A DNA stretch of 64,000 nucleotides, from the NCBI GenBank assembly GCA_008711295.1, contig VUYV01000015.1, positions 3,243,748 through 3,307,747 of the forward strand, written 5' to 3'. A program made the translations under genes and the position numbers. Numbering within the stretch: the first letter of the stretch is position 1; each line of letters opens with the position of its first letter. The stretch comes from Anarhynchus alexandrinus (Eukaryota; Chordata; Aves; Charadriiformes; Charadriidae). This document shows positions 1 through 9,959 of this stretch, piece after piece. Under the pieces are notes generated by a model, which was not told the DNA's origin, searched no databases, and saw only the letters and a list, made by a program, of their open reading frames with translations.

Positions 1-547
1 TTTCTTGTTGCCTTTCGCATCCCTTACTGTACACCAAGAGGAACTGCAAATTTATTGGAGGGTATGAATCAAATCTATAATAGCTCTGACAAACTAGAGA
101 ATTTATTTAAATTCTTAAACTTTTAATTTATTTTTTTTTTTAACTTAAAAAAGCCTTTTCATTTAGATTCAGCTGGGAAATGTGCAGGCAAGAGGGAACG
201 GCGCATTGAAGTAGGTACAGTCAGCTACATAAACATATCGTGGGCAACAATGGAATATGTGATTTTCTGGTTCTTAAGAATGGGATACAGCTTTATAGCT
301 AGTTGAGCTGAAAAAAAAAGAGAAACCTTCATATTATGTTATGGGCATTACATGTGGAAAGGACTATTGTAAACAAGACATATGAACTCATCCTTCAACT
401 CCTTCAGCTTAGTGTTACTAAGTTATTATATCTGTTGTTTACTATTTTTGGCATTTTTTAAAAGAATCAGTTGAAATAAATGTGTTTGGTTTTTTTGTTT
501 GTTTGTTTGTTTGGGGTTTTTTTTGTGTGTACAGAAGATAGAGAGGG
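1..547. other. AT-rich sequence, no gene seen
   Basis: No gene, RNA or clear repeat family is visible. The stretch has several A and T runs and a short (TTTG)n tract near 497-513. Small open frames here have no recognisable protein character. Confidence 0.6.
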
Positions 548-845
548 GCAGTGGAAATGGCCTCAATATAAAAATGGAAAAAGGAAAAGGATAATTTGTT
601 CACTGTGCAAGATAAAGATTGGGTTTAAAAGCTCAGCAAGAAGATTCACTCCAGACATCAGAAAAACCTTTCTAATGAAAAGGAGAGTGAAACACTGAAA
701 TAAGACGCTGGTGAGACTGTGGAAGTCTCCACTGAATTCTCTAAGAATTATTTGAACAGTCTTCTGGTAAAATGATGAAGGCACTTCTCAACCTGCCACA
801 GGACAGACAGATGAGTTAGATGGTATCTTCTGATCCTGTATGGTC
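548..845 (+). mobile_element. Ancient CR1/L3-type LINE 3' fragment
   Basis: The translation around 620-700 reads FTPDIRKTFLMKRRVKH, which matches the C-terminal part of CR1-like ORF2 (usual pattern: RxDIRKxF...V..HWNRL). The following bases continue the known 3' pattern: a gtggaagtctccac-like stretch (around 719-733), then gttagatggtatcttctgatcc (817-838) in the place of the usual 'tagatgacctcctgaggtcc' ending. The fragment is strongly diverged and carries stops and indels, so it is an old insertion, much older than the copies at 14.5 or 30.3 kb. It lacks the endonuclease and the catalytic part of the reverse transcriptase. The boundaries are approximate. It could belong to CR1 proper or to the related L3 group; sequence reading alone cannot separate these. 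Confidence 0.65.
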
Positions 846-869
846 ACATTTTGATATGATTTTAAGATT

Positions 870-946
870 ATATTACATGTGAAAGCACATGTGCTTAAAG
901 ATAAGCATAAGTGTAAAGATTTCCAGGGTCAAGATTTATGATACCG
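870..946 (-). repeat. Ancient sauropsid interspersed repeat
   Basis: On the minus strand this stretch reads like 'gacc(c)tg..aa..ctt..c.catgctta.ctttaagcac', a pattern I associate with a repeat common in turtle and crocodilian genomes. A similar piece on the plus strand lies at 40270-40380. The match is from memory and short, so the family assignment is tentative. Confidence 0.4.
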
Positions 947-1547
947 AAAGAAATCAGAAACATTGGGGGAGAAAGAGTCTGAAATCTTAGATGAATAACC
1001 TTTCGCATCTGTAATCCTGTAAACATTTGTTTATTTGAATCAATCCTACATCATTGAAATCAAATTATTTAAATTATTCAGGATCTAAGTGTGTTAAAAT
1101 CCATGTGGGTCCTGTTTGCAGTTAGTTTATTCCTATTAGGCACTCCAGCCAGCAATAAAGAAGAAAGCATCTGGTACTTGCCAGCTAGAGAATGGCATCG
1201 TATTCACATATCAAAAGCAATAGAAAGAAGACGTTCATGCTTGGGCTTACTTTTGTGTGACAACTCTTCCCCCCTCCATCCCCCCCACTTTACTATACAG
1301 CTGAAACTCTGAAGATTCCTTTGAAGAGAATTAATTCTACAGATAGAAATACCGATGATTAATTAAACGCCTTACTTCACTAAGATAAAAATAATCATGT
1401 CCAGATTGACCTCTACTGAATTTTAGACTACATTTACCTTAACAGACCCTACAAAGAAAAGCGGTACAAAACCCAGGTATCCAGTGAGACTTTTGTTCTT
1501 AATTATGATGTACTGTGAAACCCAGGATTCCATTGCAAAAGACTTTG

Positions 1548-1575
1548 AATAATAATGATAATAATAATAATAATA
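1548..1575. repeat. (AAT)n microsatellite
   Basis: About nine units of AAT with one GAT variant. Confidence 0.9.
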
Positions 1576-1677
1576 CTGAACATATTTTCTCTTTATGCTT
1601 TTTTATTCAGTAAATTCATATACTAGGACAACTGGAAAATAAATTTGCTATCGATTTATTTATTGTCTTCTCTTTCT

Positions 1678-1693
1678 CACACACACACACACA
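1678..1693. repeat. (CA)n microsatellite
   Basis: Eight CA units in a row, followed by a related aaacatgcacaa stretch. Confidence 0.9.
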
Positions 1694-2716
1694 AACATGC
1701 ACAATATCCAGATGTCTACCACTCAAGTTACCTTTTGTAACTCAATAGAAAAAAGACTTTTTATAGCCAGGGAAGATCCTCCAGTTCTATGTAAACTGTC
1801 TCAGTATGGCACGTGTGTGATTTTAACCTTGTGAATAGTTATAATGCAGTCATCAGTACTATTTAAACACCTCTGAAGTAAACGGATTTGATTTTTGTGG
1901 TGAGTGTGGCCAGGATCCCGGTTTCTGGGCTCCTTTAAAGAGCTGTTAATCTTTCAGGGAAAAGGAAAAAAAAAAAAACAAAACACCAAAAAAACCCCCA
2001 ACAAATAATGGAGACAGGTTTCTGCCCCATAGCCTGTCCTTCCTCTGGAAAATCCTTTTAGTACATGTACATACAATGGTACACATACATTGTATTATAT
2101 TGTTTGTGTAACTTGCTTTGCACTCAAGGCAAATTGGTTCAAGGGACCCAGCTATGATGGAGATCAACAGGTCATAGAAATCTTAGCTAGGTCCTGAAAG
2201 CTGACAGCTATGGTGGTCTGAGCAGATCACCTTTGCGCCAATGAAGGTCTCCTGCTGCCAGTGTTGGAGCTCACTTACATGGGTTCCCAAAAGAGGCAGT
2301 ACCATGTCACGCTATTGCCCAGAACACACAGATAAATTCTCCCAGTGCAACGAATACTGTTTGTTGTGATTCCCAGTGGGGAAATGTTACTGCTGTGTGT
2401 TTTTAAGAGATCTACCATAAAGAGAGCTCTGATTTTGACAAAGTTCCTAGTTTTGACATTGATAAGAAAAATTATAATCATAATAATTGCAAAATTACAG
2501 TAATGATAACAATAACAGAAATGAGAACAGCCGTGGTGATTTAGTGTGGTGATTTATCTCTGATGATGAGGGTAATAATAATAAGAGCCAGTTCGCTGTA
2601 AAAAATTCTATACAGAATACATGTTTCACGATTGTATCATTTGTTAGGCTTGAAAATCTATTGGCACTACCCCACCCAAATATAATTTTGAAGTATTTTT
2701 TGAAAGCACTGAATAT

Positions 2717-2745
2717 AAGTAAGTAAGTAAATAAATAAATAAATA
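2717..2745. repeat. (AAGT)n-(AAAT)n microsatellite
   Basis: Compound tetranucleotide array: about three AAGT units pass into AAAT units, which suggests a single substitution that then spread by slippage. Confidence 0.9.
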
Positions 2746-2903
2746 ACAGAACCTGTTTGAACTCAAGTTTGTCTGAAACTTAACTGGCCTTCTTGGCCCA
2801 TGTTCTTGATGCGCATGTAAAAACCGTGACAGAGTTAATGGAATGTTAATATATTCTTAAAAGGCTAAGAGAGTTGCCTTTGAAACGATTTGAAATGAAA
2901 CAC

Positions 2904-2985
2904 CAAAAAAAAAAAAAAAAAGGAGGGGGGGAAGGAAAGGAGGGAGAGAAGAGTGGAAAAATAAAAAGAGAGAGAAAACGAAATA
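2904..2985 (+). repeat. Purine tract (A17 then G/A-rich)
   Basis: A run of about 17 A is followed by an almost pure purine strand of G and A clusters. The complementary pyrimidine strand creates long but meaningless open frames rich in Phe, Leu and Ser. Such mirror-like purine tracts can form triplex DNA, but no function is shown here. Confidence 0.8.
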
Positions 2986-3049
2986 TGTATGGAGAGAAGC
3001 AGTTTGATTGTGGGGTTGCAGATATTCCCTAAGGGGAAGGACAGAAGGA

Positions 3050-3480
3050 CTACGAAACAGCTCTTTCCCTTTATCATGCAAGCAATTACTGGCAATTTGT
3101 TCTGGCCAGTAAAACTTCTGATATTATCATGGTTGCTGAGTAATTTATCATCAAAGTTTAATGTGAAAACAGGTGACTGTGTAATCACCAATCTAGGAAC
3201 AGAAATAGAATCGTTATTATTTCTGCCTGAAGAGAGGATTTTTTTTTTCAGGGTTTTTTTTTCTTCCCTTTCTGTCAATTGACTTAACGGCCAAAAGGCT
3301 GTTCATCACATCACCATGAATTATAAAACCTCTATTAAATATTCATAAAAGTTTTGAAATGAATGTGTGATAGAGATGAAAGCCAGGCTAATTTAAATAC
3401 CTACCAGACCTGTCTTAATTACAGAGGTAAAATGAGATATAAAAATTATAGCAGCAAGGAAAGGAAAAAAAAAGTTGAAA
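3050..3480. other. Repeat-free block, possible conserved element
   Basis: This block holds no recognised repeat and contains several AT-rich motifs of the kind bound by homeodomain, POU or MEF2-type factors, such as attactggcaattt, taatttatcatc and aaatattcataaaag. Known vertebrate conserved noncoding elements often look like this. No conservation was tested, so this is a pointer and not a call. Confidence 0.25.
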
Positions 3481-3960
3481 CAGTTTGTTCCATACATTAT
3501 GTGCATCTTCTTTTTAACCAGTGATGTGTGATTTGTACACAAGCTGAAGAACATAGGTCTATTGAAATAAATCAGATTTTGAGTTCCATGTTGTTTATAC
3601 TAGTGGGACATTTTTGGCTCTGTGGGAAGAGACGCTAAATGAGAACTTGTTTCTTGATACGCACTTTTGTGAGTATGTGTGGGCAAGTGTAAGGAAATTG
3701 TTTAATTAACTTTAAAATGACAAAACCAAAACAGTCATGAGTGTCTGCAGGTGTGAGGCTGAAAGACAGTATGTAAGGAATAGTGGAAATGTTTAAATTC
3801 TTCCTCTGATAAATAATTATTTACTTGCTGAGCCTCCTGGACCTTATTGGACAGTATATGGGATATTTTAAGAATGGAGTTGTCCATGAATAGAGGAGCC
3901 CCAGGCTTAATCATGTCTAACATCCATTGGTACAGCATAAATGAGCTGATCATATAAATA
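3481..3960. other. Unique DNA, no gene seen
   Basis: Nothing firm is visible. The phrase 'ataggtctattgaaat' near 3554 resembles part of old sauropsid repeats, but it is too short to annotate. Confidence 0.5.
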
Positions 3961-4413
3961 TCATAGAATCATAGAATGGTTAGAGTTGGGAGGGACCTTA
4001 AAGATCACCTAGTTCCAACGCCCACGCCAGGGGCAATGACACCTTCCACTAGACCAGGTTACTCAAAGGCCCATCCAGCCTGGACTTGAACACGTCCAGG
4101 GATGGGGCCTCCACAACTTCTCCAGACAACCTCTTCCAGTGCCTCACCACCCTCACAGTAAAGAATTTCTTCCTAATATCTATTCTAAACCTACCCTCTT
4201 CCAGTTTGAGGCCATTCCTTCTTGTCCTATCACTACATGACTTTGTAAAAAGTTCCCCTCCAACTTTCTCATACGCCCCCATTCAGATACTGGAAGGCTC
4301 CTATAAGGTCTTCCTGGAGTCTTCTCTTCTCCAGGCTGAACAACCCCAACTCTCTCAGCCTGTCCTTACAGCAGAGGTGCTCCAGCCCTCTAATCATCTT
4401 TGTGGCCCTTCAA
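3961..4413 (-). mobile_element. CR1 LINE, 3' fragment
   Basis: The plus-strand start carries two copies of the TCATAGAA unit, which is the reverse complement of the bird CR1 3' terminus. Reading on the minus strand, a 77-codon frame (4049-4282) gives the ORF2 C-terminus: FTKSCSDRTRRNG, RFRIDIRKKFFTVRVVRHWKR and [17 protein letters not shown] segments, all typical of CR1. The copy is truncated at its 5' end close to 4413, so it lacks the endonuclease and reverse transcriptase core. It is a dead 5'-truncated insertion of about 450 bp, the commonest form of CR1. The plus-strand open frame over the same bases is a shadow. Confidence 0.95.
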
Positions 4414-6890
4414 GAATGCACAGTGAGGTAAAGTATCAGGCCTTTGCTTTGTGTGACCGCAGCTTGTCAGCTGCACATAGATAGAAAAAAAAACCAAACA
4501 AACCCAAAAATCTTTTGGGTCAGGACTCACAGGGGAATATGTACTGCAGAACTGTCCAGCCAGAGTAGGATATCTAAGTTGTGATTCTTTTCACTAGGAT
4601 TTAAACTATCACCAAATTGATGATATCTCTAAAATTGGGCATCCAAATATGTTCTTTGTTTGTTTAGAGAAGCCGGGTTTTCTAGTTCATGACTCATCTC
4701 ATCCTACCAAAAATAATTGCTAACTAGATGCATGAGATTTTTGTTAGAAGAGTGACCCGGATCACAGGGTTCATTGTAGCAGGTATGTGAAGTTAGCATC
4801 CAAATCCTTGTCATAGCTGCAGTGCAGTACAATGTGTCTTAGATAGCTACAGTCTGGTAACATAAGGAAAGTATAAGGACCAAGAATTTAAAAATTATCT
4901 GACCAATTATTATTTGTATTATTATTTATCTTTGAGATATTTTGATAAAAGAGCAAATTGACATAGTTAGAAACAAGCCATTGTGGCATTTATCATTCAT
5001 TACAAAAAAAAATAAAAATCTTCTTATATATGATAGCATATAGTTATGACCACTCTTGGGCAGGTAGCTAAACTTTTCAACTCTGTTCCAACTCTTTTCC
5101 TGTGTTGCTAGTCTTATAAGTAGTACAACTGCTACTATCACTGCCACTACTGCCCATTCTATTGCCACTAGTGCTATTAAACTATAGTTACTCCTTTTTC
5201 ATCACAGTATGAATTGATTTTCCTAGTATGGAGAAATCATCATGTTCTTTAAATTAAACATACACTTAAGAACTGTTCTGGCTAGGGATGGACTCAGTTT
5301 TTCATGTAGCTTTTTCCCAAGCCACGACTTCTGATGGAGGAGTTCAACACAGTGTAAAAAGTAAGCAAAATCTCAAATCCTTTGAGAAGCTCAGTTCAAC
5401 AGAACGAGACAGCTGAAAGTTTGTCTTCATAGTTATCTAGGACATACAATCTATTTAGATAGAATTGAATTATTTTACTTTGTTTTTCCTCATGTTTCTG
5501 TGATAGACAGATTAAGTTTGTCTAATAGCAGGACTCGAGCTGATTTCATAATTAGCATACTTCTATATCTCTAAAAATCCTTTATTAGAAAGTGTTGATA
5601 TCAAAGAAGTAAGGATTGTAAAGAAAAGGGGAGGGGAACTTTGCTGACATCCTACTAATTACAAATTTGGACTTCCACCAAACTAAATAAAAAGTCCAGT
5701 CTGCTTTGATTCCAGGGAAAATTAACTGGATAACTTTGATGAACCACAGTCTTTGGTTTTGTACATCTCTCTCTCTTGTTTCCTTCTGTGAAGAGTTTCA
5801 AAATAAGTTTATAAGATCATGAAGCAGGTAGAGCAGTTTAGATTAAAAAAGAAAAAAAAAAAGAAATGTTTAGAGCTTTCAGTCAATATTCAAACTAGTT
5901 TTGAGCTAGTCTCAAATGAAGAGCAAAGGTGGCTCGTCTGTTTTTTATAATTTGTTTTGGTTTACTTCATTGCTTTGTTCTGACTGGTCCCATGAGATTT
6001 TTAGTCTTATTCCTAGTGTACAGAGAGGTCAGGTAAGAAACTGAATACATGATCATCAGCTGAAAATAACTGCTGCGCTGATTCTCTGGAAGTAACTGGA
6101 AAAATGTCTCTGAACAAGTTTTTAGAGTATTTGAGTTCAGTTTCCGATTCTCAGAAAATTTGGGTTAAGGGCTACTGACTGACTAAATTGCACTTCAGTC
6201 CCAATTTAGCAGACATTAGACAGGAATTTAATTATAAAGCTCAGCTAAGATAGTTTTCATGCAAACATGTTCTGACCGAAGTTCACTATGTGCAGCATCT
6301 TTCCAATGCACTTTCAATTTTAAGAGCTACGGGTTTTGACCAAGTACCGTGACTGTTCTGAAATACAGCCACTTACGTCTCAGGATCCGATCTGCCGTAT
6401 GTGGTCTGCCTTGTCTTGTTCAGTCAACACTGAATATTGTGTACAGGTCACCAGAAATTACCGGGAAGCTGAGGATGTGGCTTTTCACACGGCTGACAAG
6501 TCGTTACAGTTTTTAAAATCTTGAGCTGGAGACACGGGTCCTACAGCCTTTTGGGGTGGGACAGGGGGAAGGAGGTAATGAAATACCTTTAAAATTGGTT
6601 GTCTGCAGTCTTTTATTTTTTTTCCGCTCTAGCCAGATGTAGTTAGCTAGAGTCTAACAAAGGTTCCTGCAGCAGGTATTTCATCTGTCACATCAAAACA
6701 TTTTCAATACCCACTACCAATACGACACTAAATTTTGGTCTCCCATTAATGTCAGCCCATTTATAATTTTGGGTTGCAGCACTACAAAAAAGAGATGACA
6801 AGCTACTATTTCACGCTTGCTATTGAAACGAATAAAAATGACTAGTCCCTTAAAAGAAAGGCTATGAGGGGGAGTTTATGTGGGGTTGTG
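4414..6890. other. Unique DNA, no gene seen
   Basis: About 2.5 kb without a recognised gene or major repeat. A hydrophobic minus-strand frame at 4926-5168 comes from a run of imperfect ACT/GCC triplets and does not look like a real membrane protein. A short A-rich tract lies near 5846-5864. Confidence 0.55.
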
Positions 6891-6899
6891 TGTGAAAGT

Positions 6900-7300
6900 A
6901 TGGGTGCGCGGGCTCGTTTGTGTTTTTCAGAAAGGAGACTGGCAAGCATGTGGTGATTTGCAAATCTGTTCCCATAGAAATTTCACCCAGGGTGTTTGAA
7001 AGACTAAGGCTGGTCTATCTTGCTAATATCCCCAATTAAGCTGTGATATTAGCAGCCACGCATATTTTGGTTAGAGGTACGGTGTGAATAAGAAGGACCT
7101 AAAATGCATGAGAGAGCCTGAATGCAGTGGCAGGGTTAAGATCAGGGATACAAATTAATAGGAGATGGAATTCTCTCTTCAGCTGACACAAATGCATACT
7201 GCTGGAAAAAATAGCACGCACTCATTCATAATGATCACTGCCTAATTGGAATCATTCTTTTGGATACATATCTTTAACAAAATGGTATGTTTAATAGAGA
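6900..7300. promoter_or_regulatory. Candidate conserved regulatory element
   Basis: The block is free of recognised repeats. It contains a symmetric octamer-like site ATTTGCAAAT at about 6957-6966, an 8-base inverted repeat GCTAATAT / ATATTAGC (7022-7029 and 7046-7053) flanking a CAATTAAG homeodomain-type core, and further AT-rich cores (aaattaat, cattcataatgatcac, cctaattggaatcatt). This density of developmental factor motifs without repeats is typical of vertebrate noncoding conserved elements. No conservation data were available. Confidence 0.35.
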
Positions 7301-8140
7301 TGATAATGTCGTGCAGGACGTGAGACCCACTAGACTGACTGAGCATCGTATTGAGCTGCACAGAATGTGATGAACACTTATTTGGATTCCGCTTACAGGT
7401 AGACCCAAAATGAAATCTCAGAAGTCAATATTTTATCACCTTCCCCTGCCTCCAAAAAAAAATAAAATTGAGTAAGTGAAGAGAAATTGATAGGAAATGT
7501 GTATGTGGTGTGTGTTGGGGTCACTTTTCTGATGTGTTTGGTTTTTCCTCTTAGTGAGAAAAAAGAAATACACGGTTATATTTTTCAGCATTTTCCATTC
7601 AAAATGTTGACTTTAAAATAAAATTTTTAAAAAATAAATACAATGTCGGTTTAAAAGAGAAAAATATAAGTGGATTTGAATTTTTGTGGAGCACATGCCT
7701 CACCGGAGCTGGAGTATGGAATACTGTCTGATTTCAGGCTGGTATACTGGCAAAGATTTTTGGCTGAAGTGTAATGTCCAAAAGCAACCATCATTTTTCC
7801 TGGTATATAAAATAAAATGTATATGTGACAAGCTGGTCTGGATATGAAGTACAGCACATATTAAAAAAGGGGTAATGAAGCAATTATTTTTGCAGTATTG
7901 CAGTTTGCATTTCCAAATCCAATCTGTTGTACATGGGAAAAGGTTACATTTTTGAATATTTAAAGAAATAAAATAAGATATTTCGAATGCTCAGTTTGTT
8001 GTTGGTTTAGAGTTTAAAAGTCCACATTTTCATGTGTTTATTTTTGACAAGGCCAATCTTTGGGAAAGCTGAAAAAAATTATTTTTGACTACATGACACA
8101 TTTGATCTGATGACTGTTTCTATAAAACAGAAAAACAAGC
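7301..8140. other. AT-rich unique DNA
   Basis: No gene is seen. There are A/T-rich runs around 7456 and 7610-7640. The minus-strand frame at 7651-7857 shows no motif. Confidence 0.5.
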
Positions 8141-8149
8141 TGGGGAACA

Positions 8150-8350
8150 GGGATTAGAACCAACACTCTGACACAACAGTTTATTGCCCAATAAACTATG
8201 TTGCAGAGACATTCTCTTTCTCTGGTCCCTTATTTTTTTCAAAGGTACCCAGGTTCAGTAAAAACATTGAAAAACACTCTCTGCAAGACACAATCTCAGG
8301 AGACAATTGAAACCAGATCTCCTACGACTTTGGTATTAATACCCTAGTCA
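8150..8350. repeat. Possible degraded tRNA-like SINE or MITE
   Basis: Two short stretches (attagaaccaacactctg near 8153 and ttgaaaccagatctcctac near 8307) resemble the 'gaacccaggtctcc' section of old MIR-type or sauropsid inverted-repeat elements, and each is followed by a 'cc-taa/tag' section. Both are highly diverged. Compare the clearer element at 59972-60142. Confidence 0.25.
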
Positions 8351-8660
8351 CTTAGTGCAAAATAGTTACATATTATTTAATGTAGATTTCTGAAACTAAT
8401 ATGTAAATTGAGATGCAGATAAGTAGAGGTGAATTTGCTCTGATCTCTCAGCTTCTGTGTAAAGATGGATTTAATGATTAGTATTACTTCTGTGCTAAAA
8501 AGTAATTTTTATTTCTCTTACAAAACAATAATTTAAGCACTTTACTTCAGAAAACAGTTCTGCTTAAGGAGCTGTTTTCCTTTCTACGAAAGGTTTCCTT
8601 ACTAGGAAAGAGTCATGTCTCACTTACTTAAACACTTAAAGCTGCTAATTTGCATTGCAG

Positions 8661-8754
8661 GTTTGTTCTCAAATTTACAGATCCAAGTAGCCAAAGACTT
8701 ACTAATTCTGCCTCTAGCCGTACCAGGAAGTTGCATAAGTCTTTCAACTCTGAG
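8661..8754 (+). other. Candidate exon (unidentified)
   Basis: A 94-base segment is bounded by an acceptor-like tgcattgcag and a strong donor GAG|GTAAGC (8755-8760), with a branch-point-like tgctaat upstream. One frame, starting at 8662, is open through all 31 codons and includes the segment SSQRLTNSASSRTRKLHKSF, rich in Ser and basic residues. A second acceptor-like site, tttacag at 8674-8680, would shorten the exon to 74 bases in the same frame. I do not recognise the protein. An open run of this length is not rare by chance, so support rests on the paired splice signals. It could also be a noncoding RNA exon or coincidence. Confidence 0.25.
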
Positions 8755-8860
8755 GTAAGCTAAAATCCTCTTTCCTAAATAAAGAAATATTATTTTGAAT
8801 AACTAGTGTGAATATTTTAAGGATGATATGACTATTATGGTGAACAGTCGTGAATATTCC

Positions 8861-8881
8861 ATATATATATATATATATATT
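8861..8881. repeat. (AT)10 microsatellite
   Basis: Uninterrupted AT dinucleotide array. Confidence 0.95.
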
Positions 8882-9480
8882 TGCTCATACAGGTTTGCTT
8901 ATTTCTGTCCATCTATATATGTATAAGGTCACACTTGTTAGGAAAGAAGCTCTTTCTTATCCGTTAAGTTATGTAGGGAGATGGCTGGTCCCTGGCATGA
9001 GGTTTATCTATCTGAACAGAACATGAGAAACTACTGGACATTACATCGTAATTACTAGACGTAACAAATAAAAGAGTGAGAAGTTGACAAGAGTTACAGG
9101 TAGTGCTGGGTGGGATGGATGGATTTCATAGGTAGTCAAGGGGGAGTTATGGAGAAATGGCCAACCCTCACAGAAAATTGCGGGGGAGTTCTGGGGACCT
9201 TTTGGGGTCTTGCAAGGCCATCATTACCTGGATGACCTATCAGTACTAGCATATCAGGCCAAGATTGCATTAGTAACAGTATCAGAAATACCAAATTTAG
9301 GTATGAATGTAGCAAACCTGGGGCCAGTGGGGAAAAAATAATGAGGAGTAAGTTACTTCAGTAAATCTGAAGTAGGTGCTTATGCCTCCAACGCCCTTCT
9401 ATTTGTTTTTGGAGGCCTTCAGGGCTGTTAAGAGTACTGGATATAGAATTAGAAGGAATTTGATGTCCTCAGTATTCAGC
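8882..9480. other. Unclassified sequence
   Basis: No gene is assigned. A plus-strand frame between about 9130 and 9345 is open and contains HYLDDL, but the surrounding residues do not follow a retroviral polymerase, so it is not called as one. The sequence is somewhat G-richer than its surroundings. Confidence 0.4.
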
Positions 9481-9491
9481 TCCTGAGAATA

Positions 9492-9959
9492 CTAGTGGAC
9501 AACATTGCTCACAGGCTCCTCTGAGCAAAGCAGGTAGAAATTGGGACCCAGCTCCTCTTCTTTCCTCCTCTCAAGTAGGCTACATTTTAGTAACTGATCT
9601 CTCACATCAGACAGGCAAGTGCAGTATAAACTGCTAAGCATGTTCTTATGTAGCTTTTTCATATCTGGCTTGCACAGGAAAGCAACCCCACAGCTACTGC
9701 CTATGTGTGGTTTGCAGGAAGGGTGTTCATCACCTTTCATTAACAGGGCAGGCGGCAGGGCAAGGCTCAGCAGCCACTCTGTTTGCAAAGCAGCTTTCCG
9801 GAGATTCAAGCAACCCAAGTTCTTGCTGCCTCTTCTGGATCTTCCCAAATGTGGAGGTCTTATCCCAGACAAGGCACTTCTGACATGCCCAGGAGAGGCT
9901 CTCTTAAAGTTTAGATAGTGATGTGAAGCTCGTGGCCTGGAGTGTTCGCTCCACCTCAC
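9492..9959 (-). other. 155-codon open frame, doubtful coding
   Basis: This is the longest open frame in the window that CR1 does not explain. The translation has a basic N-terminal half with Arg and Ser clusters, a Leu/Ala-rich middle (LLSLALPPALLMKG) and several Cys residues, but no domain, signal peptide or repeat that I recognise. An opposing plus-strand frame of 99 codons overlaps it, which is common where GC content rises and stops are few. No splice or promoter signal ties it to a gene. It is more likely chance or a noncoding GC-rich patch than a real protein. Confidence 0.12.

Larger units (their letters stand above)
947..2880. other. Unique AT-rich DNA with microsatellites
   Basis: No gene or long repeat is recognised. 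Three short tandem repeats lie inside: (AAT)n at about 1548-1575, (CA)n at 1678-1693 and (AAGT)/(AAAT)n at about 2717-2745. The short open frames on both strands are low in complexity or overlap each other, with no conserved motif. Confidence 0.6.

Noticed and set aside
2857..3278. 137-codon minus-strand frame rich in Phe, Leu and Ser
   Set aside because: Much of it comes from a purine tract read on the opposite strand; a plus-strand frame overlaps it, and no domain is visible.
4926..5168. Hydrophobic minus-strand frame resembling a membrane segment
   Set aside because: The Val/Ala/Ile run comes from imperfect triplet repeats; no further support.
9132..9345. Open plus-strand frame containing HYLDDL, like the YLDD motif of retroviral reverse transcriptases
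   Set aside because: Residues before and after do not follow any polymerase pattern and no other retroviral domain is nearby; most likely coincidence.
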